Notes under the pieces: model-generated
What the model saw: only the letters and a program-made list of their open reading frames with translations
Told to the model about the DNA's origin: nothing
Database searches by the model: none
In this document: positions 7,057-12,620 of the stretch, piece after piece
Position numbering within the stretch: the first letter of the stretch is position 1
Layout of the letters: each line of letters begins with the position of its first letter
Made by a program: the position numbers and the translations under genes
Source of the DNA: SIG575 sp045542485
Lineage (GTDB): Bacteria; Bacillota; Clostridia; Oscillospirales; Acutalibacteraceae
Length of the DNA stretch: 12,620 bases
Direction: 5' to 3'
NCBI GenBank assembly: GCA_045542485.1
Contig: JAZQLC010000029.1
Coordinates: forward strand, 1-12,620

Positions 7057-7072
7057 TTGTCTCCGGTGACAA
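7057..7072. promoter_or_regulatory. Candidate operator palindrome
   Basis: TTGTCTCCGGTGACAA is a 16-bp palindrome, perfect apart from the T-T pair at 7062 and 7067, centred on CCGG. It ends 9 bp before the rightward -35 box. Size, symmetry and position fit an operator for a dimeric regulator such as the IclR-type protein encoded downstream; this is inferred only. Confidence 0.45.
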
Positions 7073-7081
7073 AGTAAAAGA

Positions 7082-7110
7082 TTGACATCAAAAAAAGCTA
7101 CTGTTATAAT
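7082..7110 (+). promoter_or_regulatory. Consensus extended -10 promoter of the sialidase-like operon
   Basis: TTGACA (7082-7087), exactly 17 bp, TATAAT (7105-7110), with TGT directly before the -10 box (extended -10). All core elements are at consensus. The predicted start near 7117 gives a leader of about 43 nt. Such an intrinsically strong promoter usually needs repression to be regulated. Confidence 0.92.
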
Positions 7111-7159
7111 CGTAATAAGAAGTAAAAATACACATTTTTCAGGAATGGAGATGTAACAA

Positions 7160-8176
7160 ATGATAAAGGCTGAGCTTTTATACCAGGAATACCTTTCAAC
7201 AGAAGGTATCAACGAAGAAACAGGCGAATGTCACGCTGCAACCGTCGCAATCTGTGACGGGAAACCTACTGCCGCATGGTTTGGCGGAATCAAAGAGAAG
7301 AACCCCAATGTGCGCATCTGGTTTACACGCCGTGACGGTCAGTGGAGTACACCAAAGGCAATCACTCCGGATGACGGAGAAGCAGACTGGAATCCCACTC
7401 TTTTTGCTGAAAACGGTGTTATAACACTGATTTACAAAAGCGGCATCGATGAAGGACACTGGTATTCAATGAAATCAGTATCTGCCGATGGCGGCGAAAC
7501 ATGGTCAGCTCCCGAGGAGCTTGTTCCCGGTGATGTAGGCGGAAGAGGTCCCGTAAAGAATCAGATGATTCGTCTTTCTGACGGTGCACTTCTTGCTCCC
7601 GGCTCAACGGAAGACCTTGTTGACCGTTGGGAGTCATGGACAGACCGCAGTGAAGACGAGGGTAAAACATGGCGTCTTTCAGCACCCGTTGCTTTCACTC
7701 TCCCCGACGGCACAATCTGCAACCGTAAAGAAGAGCTTCCCAAAGACGGCGAGGGACTTATTCAACCTGCAATCTGGGAAGACCCCTCCCACGACGGCAG
7801 AGTTTATATGTTGGCACGAACAAATCTCAACTGGATTTATCGCAGTGAATCAACAGACTTCGGCAAAACCTGGTCAGTTGCACGTCCTACCGATATGCCC
7901 AACAACAACAGCGGTATTGGTGCTGCACTGACAGACTGCGGTGTTCTTGGTCTTATTTGTAACCCCGTCAGCGAAAACTGGGGCGACAGAACTCCCCTTT
8001 GTCTCTTCCTTTCTGAAGACAACGGTGCTACTTACCCTGTAAGAATAGACCTTGAAACAGAAGAAGGCGTAGAATTCTCCTATCCCTCAATCGTAGCTGA
8101 AGGCAATCTTCTTCATATGGTTTACACCTGCGGACGAAAGAAAATCGGCTATGCACTTGTCCGCGTAGAACGCTGA
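7160..8176 (+). CDS. BNR/Asp-box sialidase-like beta-propeller protein
   Basis: A 338-residue protein of the sialidase-like (BNR_2) superfamily, predicted six-bladed beta-propeller. Four Asp-boxes (S-x-D-x-G-x-T-W/Y) are seen at residues 108-115, 164-171, 231-238 and 285-292. Family blocks are ECHAATVAI (23-31), AAWFGG (38-43), GGRGPVKNQMIRLSDG (127-142), GLIQPAIWE (199-207), the PNNNSG segment (247-252) and EFSYPSIV (305-312). The Arg-Ile-Pro motif of true exo-sialidases is missing; CHAAT takes that part of the chain. No signal peptide is present, so it is cytoplasmic, acting on an imported substrate if it is an enzyme. The ATG follows GGAG by 9 bp. It is the first gene of the operon, 15 bp before the IclR gene. 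A glycosidase or lyase on sialic-like or other acidic sugars is likely, but the substrate is unknown. Confidence 0.85.
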   Translation: MIKAELLYQEYLSTEGINEETGECHAATVAICDGKPTAAWFGGIKEKNPNVRIWFTRRDGQWSTPKAITPDDGEADWNPTLFAENGVITLIYKSGIDEGHWYSMKSVSADGGETWSAPEELVPGDVGGRGPVKNQMIRLSDGALLAPGSTEDLVDRWESWTDRSEDEGKTWRLSAPVAFTLPDGTICNRKEELPKDGEGLIQPAIWEDPSHDGRVYMLARTNLNWIYRSESTDFGKTWSVARPTDMPNNNSGIGAALTDCGVLGLICNPVSENWGDRTPLCLFLSEDNGATYPVRIDLETEEGVEFSYPSIVAEGNLLHMVYTCGRKKIGYALVRVER

Positions 8177-8191
8177 CAAAGGAGAATCACA

Positions 8192-8944
8192 ATGGAGGAA
8201 AAGCAAGTAAAAGTCAAGTCTCTCCAGAAAGCGATACAGCTACTCTCCTGCTTCACAATAGAAGAACCGAAGCTCGGTGTTTCCGAACTTGCAAAAAGAA
8301 CGGGACTTCTCAAAAGCTCCGTACATAATATGCTCACAACGCTTGAAAGCTGTTCAATGATCGAGCGTACATCAGACGGCAAATACACCTTAGGTGTGCG
8401 TTGTCTGTGTCTGGGAAATGTTTACAGAATGACCCGCGACAGTAACAAGCTTATCAGGTCGGCGTTGGGAGAATTATCTGAAATCACGGGCGAAACAGTC
8501 AATCTTGCCGTCTGCCGTGAGCAGGATGTTATATACCTTGAAAACATCTGCACAAAAGCATCACATCTGACGCTTGATTACAGCGGTGAAACGGCACCCC
8601 TTTACTGCACGGGTGTAGGCAAATCAATTCTCGCTTATCTTCCCCGACATCAGCAGGAAAAGGTTCTCTCTTCAAAGCTTGTGCCTTTTACCCAGAACAC
8701 AATCACTGACCCTGCGGAGTTGGCAAAGGAACTTCAGCTGATAAGGGAAAGAGGCTATGCTCTTGACCGGGCTGAACACGAATATGACATCGCCTGTGTG
8801 GCTATGGCAATTCTCAACGAGTTCGGTGTACCTGTTGCATCTGTCAGCATTTCAGGTCTCGAGGCTCATTTCACTGACGAAAAAATCAAAGAATTCTGCA
8901 ACTATCTGGCAAAGACCGCAGAATTGGTAAGAATGTATCTCTGA
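8192..8944 (+). CDS. IclR-family transcriptional regulator
   Basis: A 250-residue IclR-family protein. The winged helix-turn-helix occupies about residues 8-70 (VSELAKRTGLLKSSVHNML as the HTH, DGKYTLGVR as the wing). The effector-binding domain runs from about 85 to 250 and includes the hallmark PLYCTGVGKSILAYLP (136-151) and RGYALDRAEHEYDIACVAMA (187-206). Length is normal. IclR proteins often control catabolism of sugar acids and aromatic acids (KdgR senses 2-keto-3-deoxygluconate), so the likely ligand is the substrate or product of this operon. The ATG has AAAGGAG 9 bp upstream, 15 bp after the sialidase-like gene, and 28 bp separate it from the first membrane protein gene. It probably regulates its own operon and perhaps the divergent one through the 6857-7159 region. 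Confidence 0.94.
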   Translation: MEEKQVKVKSLQKAIQLLSCFTIEEPKLGVSELAKRTGLLKSSVHNMLTTLESCSMIERTSDGKYTLGVRCLCLGNVYRMTRDSNKLIRSALGELSEITGETVNLAVCREQDVIYLENICTKASHLTLDYSGETAPLYCTGVGKSILAYLPRHQQEKVLSSKLVPFTQNTITDPAELAKELQLIRERGYALDRAEHEYDIACVAMAILNEFGVPVASVSISGLEAHFTDEKIKEFCNYLAKTAELVRMYL

Positions 8945-8972
8945 TACATATTTAATAGAAAGAGGTGTTTTT

Positions 8973-10409
8973 ATGACAACACAGAATGAATTGGTATTTA
9001 TTGCCATAAGTATGCTCACCCTTTGTTTTGGTTGGGGTATGCGCGGCTCTGCAATCGGCGGAGAAAAAGGCGCGATGCTCCCCGGCGCACTGATGGGTAT
9101 CCTCTGCGTATGGTACACCGGCTCACAGCTTCTTATGGATAATGTTTTCCTTTTTGCTGCCGCATGTGCTCTCGGTTACTTCTACGGCGGTATGGAGCCC
9201 TACGCTTCAACAATGGGACTTATCCTTCATCACGACGAGCCCCGCTACAATCCGCCTCTCGGATATCTGGCACTGGCTTTCAAAGGCTCAATCTGGAGCG
9301 GTCTCGGCTCTGCTTTCCTGGGAATCAGCTTCTCAGCTATGAGCGGAACAGTTTACAAATGGTATGATTTCGTAATTTTCTTCGCTCTTGTTCCTCTTTC
9401 TCAGGAAATCGGATACAAGATTTTCAACACTCCCTATGACCCTGACCACGGCAAAATGCCAAAAATCTGCTTCTCAGAAACCAGCCGTGAAGAATGGGGC
9501 AGAAATGTGGTTATTGTGGCAGAACTTCTTGTTATGATGGCTATACGCCGCGACCTTTTCGGTATCATTATGTGGATGGGCGGCGCTCTCGCAGGTTCTA
9601 TCGGTTGGGTTATCGCTATTACATTCTATGACAAGCAGTGTCATCCCCTTAAAAACGGCAAATGGCTCTTCGGCAGACTTGAAAAGAAAAAAGTTATCGA
9701 CGGCTGGAAAATTATGGAGTTCGTTCAGGGTGCATTTATCGGTCTCGGTATCAGCACTGCATTTATTCTCGGTTGGCCTCTTGCAGAAAAGAATCTTGCA
9801 AAAGCCGAAGCTGCCGGTGAACTCTGGTATATGATTCCCCCGAAAGTTGACACAATCCTTTCATGGGTATTCTGTGCACTTATCGTGCTCACAATATTCC
9901 TCTTCATTATCCCCTATCGCAGAAACGGCAACAAAATCACCCGTGCATTCGGCGAAGTTGATATGAACATCGTTGAGGTTCTGGAGCGTCCCTGCTATAT
10001 GGTTATGCCCTTTGCACTTGTTATGCTGGGTTCAAACACAATGGCATCTATTATCTGTTTCTTTGTTATGTACTATGTCATCGCTCAGCACGATGGTCTT
10101 GAGCGTTACTTCGACTTCAAGAATATAACCCTTATCCGTATAATCATTATTCTTGTAGGTGTTGCAATTATTATCGGTCATATTTTCAGAGGCTATACAC
10201 TCTGGGAAACATGGGTATTCTATTGCCTCAGCTACATTCTCTTTGACGCAGTTTACTTCCTCCGTCCCAAGAGAGTTATCGAAAACTACAAGAAATCAAA
10301 ATCTGTTTCACAGTTCCTTGAATCCTTCGGTGGAGACGCCACAGTTCTTCCTTTCTTCTATGTACTTGTGGCAGTCATGCTCGTTTTCGGTTACTATAAT
10401 TTCAGATAA
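8973..10409 (+). CDS. Polytopic membrane protein of unknown function, first tandem copy
   Basis: A 478-residue integral membrane protein with roughly ten or more hydrophobic segments (for example about 35-70, 100-122, 131-150, 178-215, 250-270, 295-314, 343-371, 386-405, 412-430 and 458-475). Near the N-terminus is a glycine-rich signature, GWGMRGSAIGGEKGAM (20-35), then LGYFYGGMEPY (67-77). Between membrane segments a conserved charged block RRNGNKITRAFGEVD (316-330) occurs. I recall similar 'GWGIRG...GAM.PG' membrane proteins of unknown function in other bacteria beside sialidase-like genes, but cannot verify this. The ATG follows AGAGGTG, 28 bp after the IclR gene. As the only membrane proteins of the operon, it and its paralogue are the candidate transporter for the sialidase-like protein's substrate; no known transporter motif was seen. 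Confidence 0.88.
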   Translation: MTTQNELVFIAISMLTLCFGWGMRGSAIGGEKGAMLPGALMGILCVWYTGSQLLMDNVFLFAAACALGYFYGGMEPYASTMGLILHHDEPRYNPPLGYLALAFKGSIWSGLGSAFLGISFSAMSGTVYKWYDFVIFFALVPLSQEIGYKIFNTPYDPDHGKMPKICFSETSREEWGRNVVIVAELLVMMAIRRDLFGIIMWMGGALAGSIGWVIAITFYDKQCHPLKNGKWLFGRLEKKKVIDGWKIMEFVQGAFIGLGISTAFILGWPLAEKNLAKAEAAGELWYMIPPKVDTILSWVFCALIVLTIFLFIIPYRRNGNKITRAFGEVDMNIVEVLERPCYMVMPFALVMLGSNTMASIICFFVMYYVIAQHDGLERYFDFKNITLIRIIIILVGVAIIIGHIFRGYTLWETWVFYCLSYILFDAVYFLRPKRVIENYKKSKSVSQFLESFGGDATVLPFFYVLVAVMLVFGYYNFR

Positions 10410-10420
10410 TTTCATCAAGT

Positions 10421-10446
10421 AAGCCACCACCCACCCGTGGTGGCTT
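10421..10446 (+). terminator. Intercistronic hairpin, possible partial terminator
   Basis: A perfect 10-bp stem AAGCCACCAC/GTGGTGGCTT with a CCACCC loop is followed by TATTTC, a weak T-rich tail. It lies 11 bp after the first membrane gene and 35 bp before the second, with no convincing promoter between. It could attenuate transcription or set the ratio of the two copies by mRNA processing. Confidence 0.6.
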
Positions 10447-10481
10447 TATTTCATCATAGTGCAAACAAAGGAGTTGAAAAA

Positions 10482-11915
10482 ATGACTGAAAATCCCGTTC
10501 TGTTTATCGTTTTCAGTATGCTCGCTATGTGCTTCGGCTGGGGCATACGAGGCTCTGCAATCGGCGGAGAAAAGGGTGCTATGCTCCCCGGTGCATTTAT
10601 GGGCGTTATGTGTGTATGGTACACCGGCTCACAGCTTCTTATGGACAATGTTTTCCTTTTTGCAGGTGCTTGTGCCCTCGGCTATTTCTACGGCGGTATG
10701 GAGCCCTATGCATCAACAATGGAACTTATCCTTCATCACAAAAAAGCAAGATACAATCCGCCTATGGGTTACCTTGCCCTTGCTTTCAAAGGAACTCTCT
10801 GGAGCGGTCTCGGCTCAGCATTTCTCGGCATCAGCTTCTCTGCTATGAGCGGTGTCGTTTACAAATGGTATGACTTTGTTATTTTCTTCGCTCTTGTTCC
10901 CCTTTCTCAGGAAATCGGATACAGAATTTTCAACACCCCCTATGACCCCGAAAACGGCAGAATGCCCAAAATCGGATTTTCCGCAGACAGCCGTGAAGAG
11001 TGGGGCAGAAATGTGGTTATCGTGACAGAACTGCTTGTTATGATGATTGTACGCCGTGATATTTTCTCAATCATTATGTGGATTGGCGGTATGCTCTTCG
11101 GCGCAATCGGATGGGTTATCGGCATCGGGCTTTATGACAGAGAATGTCATCCCCTTAAAAACGGAAAGCGTATGTTCGGCAGACTTGATGAGCTGGGAAT
11201 GATTGACGGCTGGAAAATGATGGAGCTCGTTCAGGGTCTTGCTCAGGGATTCGGCATCTCTGTTGCATTTATCCTCGGTTGGCCTCTTGCTCAGGAAAAG
11301 TTGGCAACTGCTGAGGCAAATGGTGCACTGTGGCATCCCATCCCGCAGAATGTGGATACAATCCTTTCCTGGGTTTTCTGTGCACTCATTATTCTCACAA
11401 TTTTCCTTTTCATTATCCCCTATCGCAGAAACGGTAACAAAATCACACGCGCATTCGGCGAAGTTGATATGAACATCGTTGAAGTTCTGGAGCGTCCCTG
11501 CTATATGGTTTTCCCCCTTGCTCTCATTATGCTGGGTTCAAATACAATGGCAAATATCATCTGCTGTTTCACAATGTATTATGTTATCGCTCAGCACGAT
11601 GGTCTTGAGCGTTACTGGGACTATAAAGGCATAAAATTTATCCGTATTTTCCTTATACTCGTGGGTGCCGTATTGCTTGTATTCCAGGCAATCAGAGGCT
11701 ACACGCTCTGGGAAACATGGATTTTCTACTGCGTCGGATATCTTATTTTTGAACTGTTCTTTATGTTCCGACCCAAGCTTGTTATTGAAAACCGAAAGAA
11801 GACGAAAACAGCAGGACAGTTTATCGCATCCTTTCAATGTTCATCAACGGTTTACCCCACATATCTTGTTATGATGACTGCCCTCTTAATCTTTGGCGCA
11901 TTGAATTTCAGATAA
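10482..11915 (+). CDS. Polytopic membrane protein of unknown function, second tandem copy
   Basis: A 477-residue paralogue of the preceding gene, aligned over its whole length. The Gly-rich signature is GWGIRGSAIGGEKGAM (19-34). A run of 39 residues beginning LTIFLFIIPYRR and ending ERPCYMV is identical in both copies, and both end in NFR. Differences cluster in the region after the NPLKNG-like loop (about 230-290) and in the last 80 residues. The frame is open from 10437, but the ATG at 10482 is chosen because AAAGGAG precedes it and it gives a length one residue shorter than the sister protein; the earlier start lies inside the hairpin stem. The two products may form a heteromer or handle related substrates. 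It is the last gene of the operon. Confidence 0.88.
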   Translation: MTENPVLFIVFSMLAMCFGWGIRGSAIGGEKGAMLPGAFMGVMCVWYTGSQLLMDNVFLFAGACALGYFYGGMEPYASTMELILHHKKARYNPPMGYLALAFKGTLWSGLGSAFLGISFSAMSGVVYKWYDFVIFFALVPLSQEIGYRIFNTPYDPENGRMPKIGFSADSREEWGRNVVIVTELLVMMIVRRDIFSIIMWIGGMLFGAIGWVIGIGLYDRECHPLKNGKRMFGRLDELGMIDGWKMMELVQGLAQGFGISVAFILGWPLAQEKLATAEANGALWHPIPQNVDTILSWVFCALIILTIFLFIIPYRRNGNKITRAFGEVDMNIVEVLERPCYMVFPLALIMLGSNTMANIICCFTMYYVIAQHDGLERYWDYKGIKFIRIFLILVGAVLLVFQAIRGYTLWETWIFYCVGYLIFELFFMFRPKLVIENRKKTKTAGQFIASFQCSSTVYPTYLVMMTALLIFGALNFR

Positions 11916-11977
11916 ATCAAAGTCTTCGGCTGAAACCGAGGCTTAACAAGCCCATCAAGGGCATTTATACAGACCTT

Positions 11978-12044
11978 ACCCCTTAAGAGGTGCTGAATGT
12001 TTGCTACGTGCATTCTTTTTCAGCAACCCCTCAAGGGGTTTTCT
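11978..12044 (+). terminator. Long terminator-like hairpin after the operon
   Basis: ACCCCTTAAGAGG...TGCTGAA (11978-11997) pairs with TTCAGC...CCCCTCAAGGGGT (12019-12039) over about 18 bp, with two mismatches and one bulged A. The 21-nt loop is followed by TTTCTT. The 3' arm alone can also form AACCCC/GGGGTT with a TCAA loop before the same T tract, a compact terminator. It lies about 60 bp after the second membrane gene. Confidence 0.7.
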
Positions 12045-12165
12045 TATGCGTTCTTTTTTCATCACCCATAAACGGGTCTGCATATTCTTTCAGCCTCATC
12101 CGCTCTGCTATTTGAGCATAGTACAGACATCTTTGACTTGCATCACTTACACTACTACCGCAAAT

Positions 12166-12360
12166 GCGGTAAAAGTCCTCCTTGTGTAAAGGAGAGTGAC
12201 AGCCGTAGGCCGACGGGTGGATTGTGTTATAACAACAATCCCTCAGTCAAAACCATTGGTTTTGACTGCTACCTTAACACGGGAAACCACTACTGTGACG
12301 GGACTTGGTATAGCCAAAGCCTTTTATCCACCGTCAGAGCGGTGGTTGTCATATCACAAT
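12166..12360. repeat. Degenerate MITE-like palindromic element
   Basis: A series of inverted repeats: ACCGC/GCGGT around 12157-12170, CTCCTT/AAGGAG (12178-12194), GGATTGT/ACAATCC (12219-12241), an 11-bp perfect CAGTCAAAACC/GGTTTTGACTG (12244-12268) and CCACCG/CGGTGG (12328-12345). The sequence around 12177-12194 is roughly repeated in inverse near 12270-12286 (CTTAACACGGG). I recall similar TTGTGTAAAGGAG...ACAATCCCTC intergenic repeats in Ruminococcaceae-type genomes. No transposase is encoded; borders are approximate. Confidence 0.5.
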
Positions 12361-12365
12361 TCAAA

Positions 12366-12393
12366 GGGGCAGATGCCGTATGGCATCTGCCCC
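12366..12393. terminator. Perfect 12-bp hairpin, likely terminator of the right-edge minus gene
   Basis: GGGGCAGATGCC (12366-12377) pairs perfectly with 12382-12393 around a GTAT loop. On the minus strand it lies 43 bp after the stop codon of the right-edge gene and is followed by TTTGAATTG, a modest T tail. On the plus strand the tail is CTCCCTTTTC. It may instead be part of the adjacent repeat block. Confidence 0.55.
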
Positions 12394-12436
12394 CTCCCTT
12401 TTCAGGGATTAAGAATTAAGTTCAGAGCTTTAAGAA

Positions 12437-12620
12437 TCAAAGACCAAGGTCAAAGATTACTGCATATTCGTGAACTGTACCGTCTGCAAGTGTAACTACC
12501 ATTGTGCCTTCAACATTTGCTGTATTAGTGCTGATGTAAGCTACATATGCGTCTGTTCTGTCTGCGAACACACCGTTTGCATCCTTGATTTCTACTGTTG
12601 CACCGCTTGCTGTTGTTGTG
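12437..12620 (-). CDS. C-terminal end of a probable secreted or surface protein
   Basis: The last 61 codons of a minus-strand gene that enters from the right edge and stops at TGA (12437-12439). The fragment reads TTTASGATVEIKDANGVFAD, later AYVAYISTNTANVEGTMVV, and ends AVIFDLGL. It is rich in Thr, Ala, Val and Asp with alternating hydrophobic residues, like the beta-sandwich or Ig-like end of an extracellular protein. Codon use matches the other genes of the window. No sorting motif or membrane anchor is visible at the C-terminus. No function can be assigned. Confidence 0.72.
   Translation of the reverse strand, partial: TTTASGATVEIKDANGVFADRTDAYVAYISTNTANVEGTMVVTLADGTVHEYAVIFDLGL

Larger units (their letters stand above)
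6857..7159. promoter_or_regulatory. Shared divergent control region
   Basis: This 303-bp AT-rich gene-free stretch separates the leftward 403-aa gene/kdsB operon from the rightward sialidase-like operon. It holds two divergent promoters, a perfect long inverted repeat between their -35 boxes, and a near-palindrome abutting the rightward promoter (all listed separately). I see no supported gene in it. The architecture suggests joint control of both operons, most simply by the IclR-family protein encoded in the right operon. Confidence 0.75.
8973..11915 (+). repeat. Tandem gene duplication
   Basis: The two membrane protein genes (8973-10409 and 10482-11915) are full-length direct repeats at protein level. 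Nucleotide similarity is also high in places, for example around 9890-10015 and 11394-11510, where differences are mostly at third codon positions. The intergenic hairpin is not duplicated. Confidence 0.85.
11916..12436. other. Gene-free hairpin-rich region
   Basis: I see no supported gene in these 521 bp. From left to right it holds a hairpin with one bulge (11920-11944), a small GCCC/GGGC hairpin (11950-11962), the long terminator-like hairpin (11978-12044), a U-rich stretch, a block of inverted repeats (about 12166-12360) and a 12-bp perfect hairpin (12366-12393). Short open frames on the plus strand have no ribosome binding site and run through the hairpins. Confidence 0.7.

Noticed and set aside
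7160..8176. Naming the propeller gene nanH/neuraminidase
   Set aside because: The Arg-Ile-Pro motif and signal peptide of typical sialidases are missing, so a specific sialidase name would overstate the evidence.
10437..10481. 15-residue N-terminal extension of the second membrane protein
   Set aside because: The alternative start lies inside the hairpin stem and lacks a ribosome binding site; ATG 10482 is preceded by AAAGGAG and matches the paralogue's start.
11920..11944. First hairpin after the operon as its terminator
   Set aside because: The stem has a bulge and is followed by AACAAG rather than a T tract; the hairpin at 11978-12044 is the better terminator.
12157..12393. CRISPR array or integron attachment site
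   Set aside because: The hairpins differ from each other, with no regularly spaced identical direct repeats and no cas or integrase gene.
12001..12495. Three overlapping plus-strand open frames of 62-99 codons
   Set aside because: They run through perfect hairpins, have no ribosome binding sites and no recognisable protein pattern, and the last overlaps the genuine minus-strand C-terminal coding end.

Overview
The window looks like chromosomal DNA of a gut-associated low-to-mid GC Gram-positive bacterium, probably a clostridial (Ruminococcaceae/Oscillospiraceae-like) Firmicute. The grounds are several sigma-A promoters close or identical to consensus, purine-rich Shine-Dalgarno sites, Rho-independent terminators followed by T runs, a rpsF-ssb ribosomal operon, a bile-salt-hydrolase-type enzyme, and a hairpin-rich intergenic repeat of a style I associate with such genomes. 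The lineage is inferred from these traits and was not tested by a search.

Left part (1-4882). The minus strand carries the start of the ribosomal S6 operon: rpsF, then ssb, which runs off the left edge. Its promoter matches consensus exactly, and its leader can fold into alternative hairpins. Divergent from it is a 584-residue membrane-anchored protein of unknown function (757-2511) with its own promoter and terminator. Next is a secreted calcium-dependent PI-PLC-type phosphodiesterase (2632-3750). Convergent with it is a cytoplasmic choloylglycine/bile salt hydrolase family enzyme (3801-4772, minus). These are ordinary single-gene units, although bile acid and phosphoinositide chemistry suggests contact with an animal host.

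Centre and right (4883-11915). This is the most interesting part. A 303-bp control region (6857-7159) holds two divergent promoters. The rightward one has perfect -35 and -10 hexamers, a 17-bp spacer and an extended -10. A perfect 17-bp inverted repeat lies between the two -35 boxes, and a near-palindrome lies just before the rightward -35. Leftward, the region drives an unrecognised 403-residue enzyme-like protein with a glycine-rich nucleotide-binding-like motif, translationally coupled to kdsB (CMP-Kdo synthetase). Rightward, it drives a cytoplasmic BNR/Asp-box sialidase-like protein, an IclR-family regulator, and two highly similar tandem polytopic membrane proteins of about 478 residues from a family I cannot assign. 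The two membrane genes are separated by a GC-rich hairpin. I infer a regulon for uptake and processing of a sugar or sugar acid (possibly ulosonic/sialic-like), with the membrane pair as candidate transporter. This is a hypothesis and no substrate can be read from the sequence.

Right end (11916-12620). A 521-bp stretch without a supported gene contains a strong terminator-like hairpin and a series of imperfect inverted repeats resembling a decayed MITE-like palindromic element. After it comes the C-terminal end of a minus-strand gene, apparently a secreted or surface protein, that runs off the right edge.
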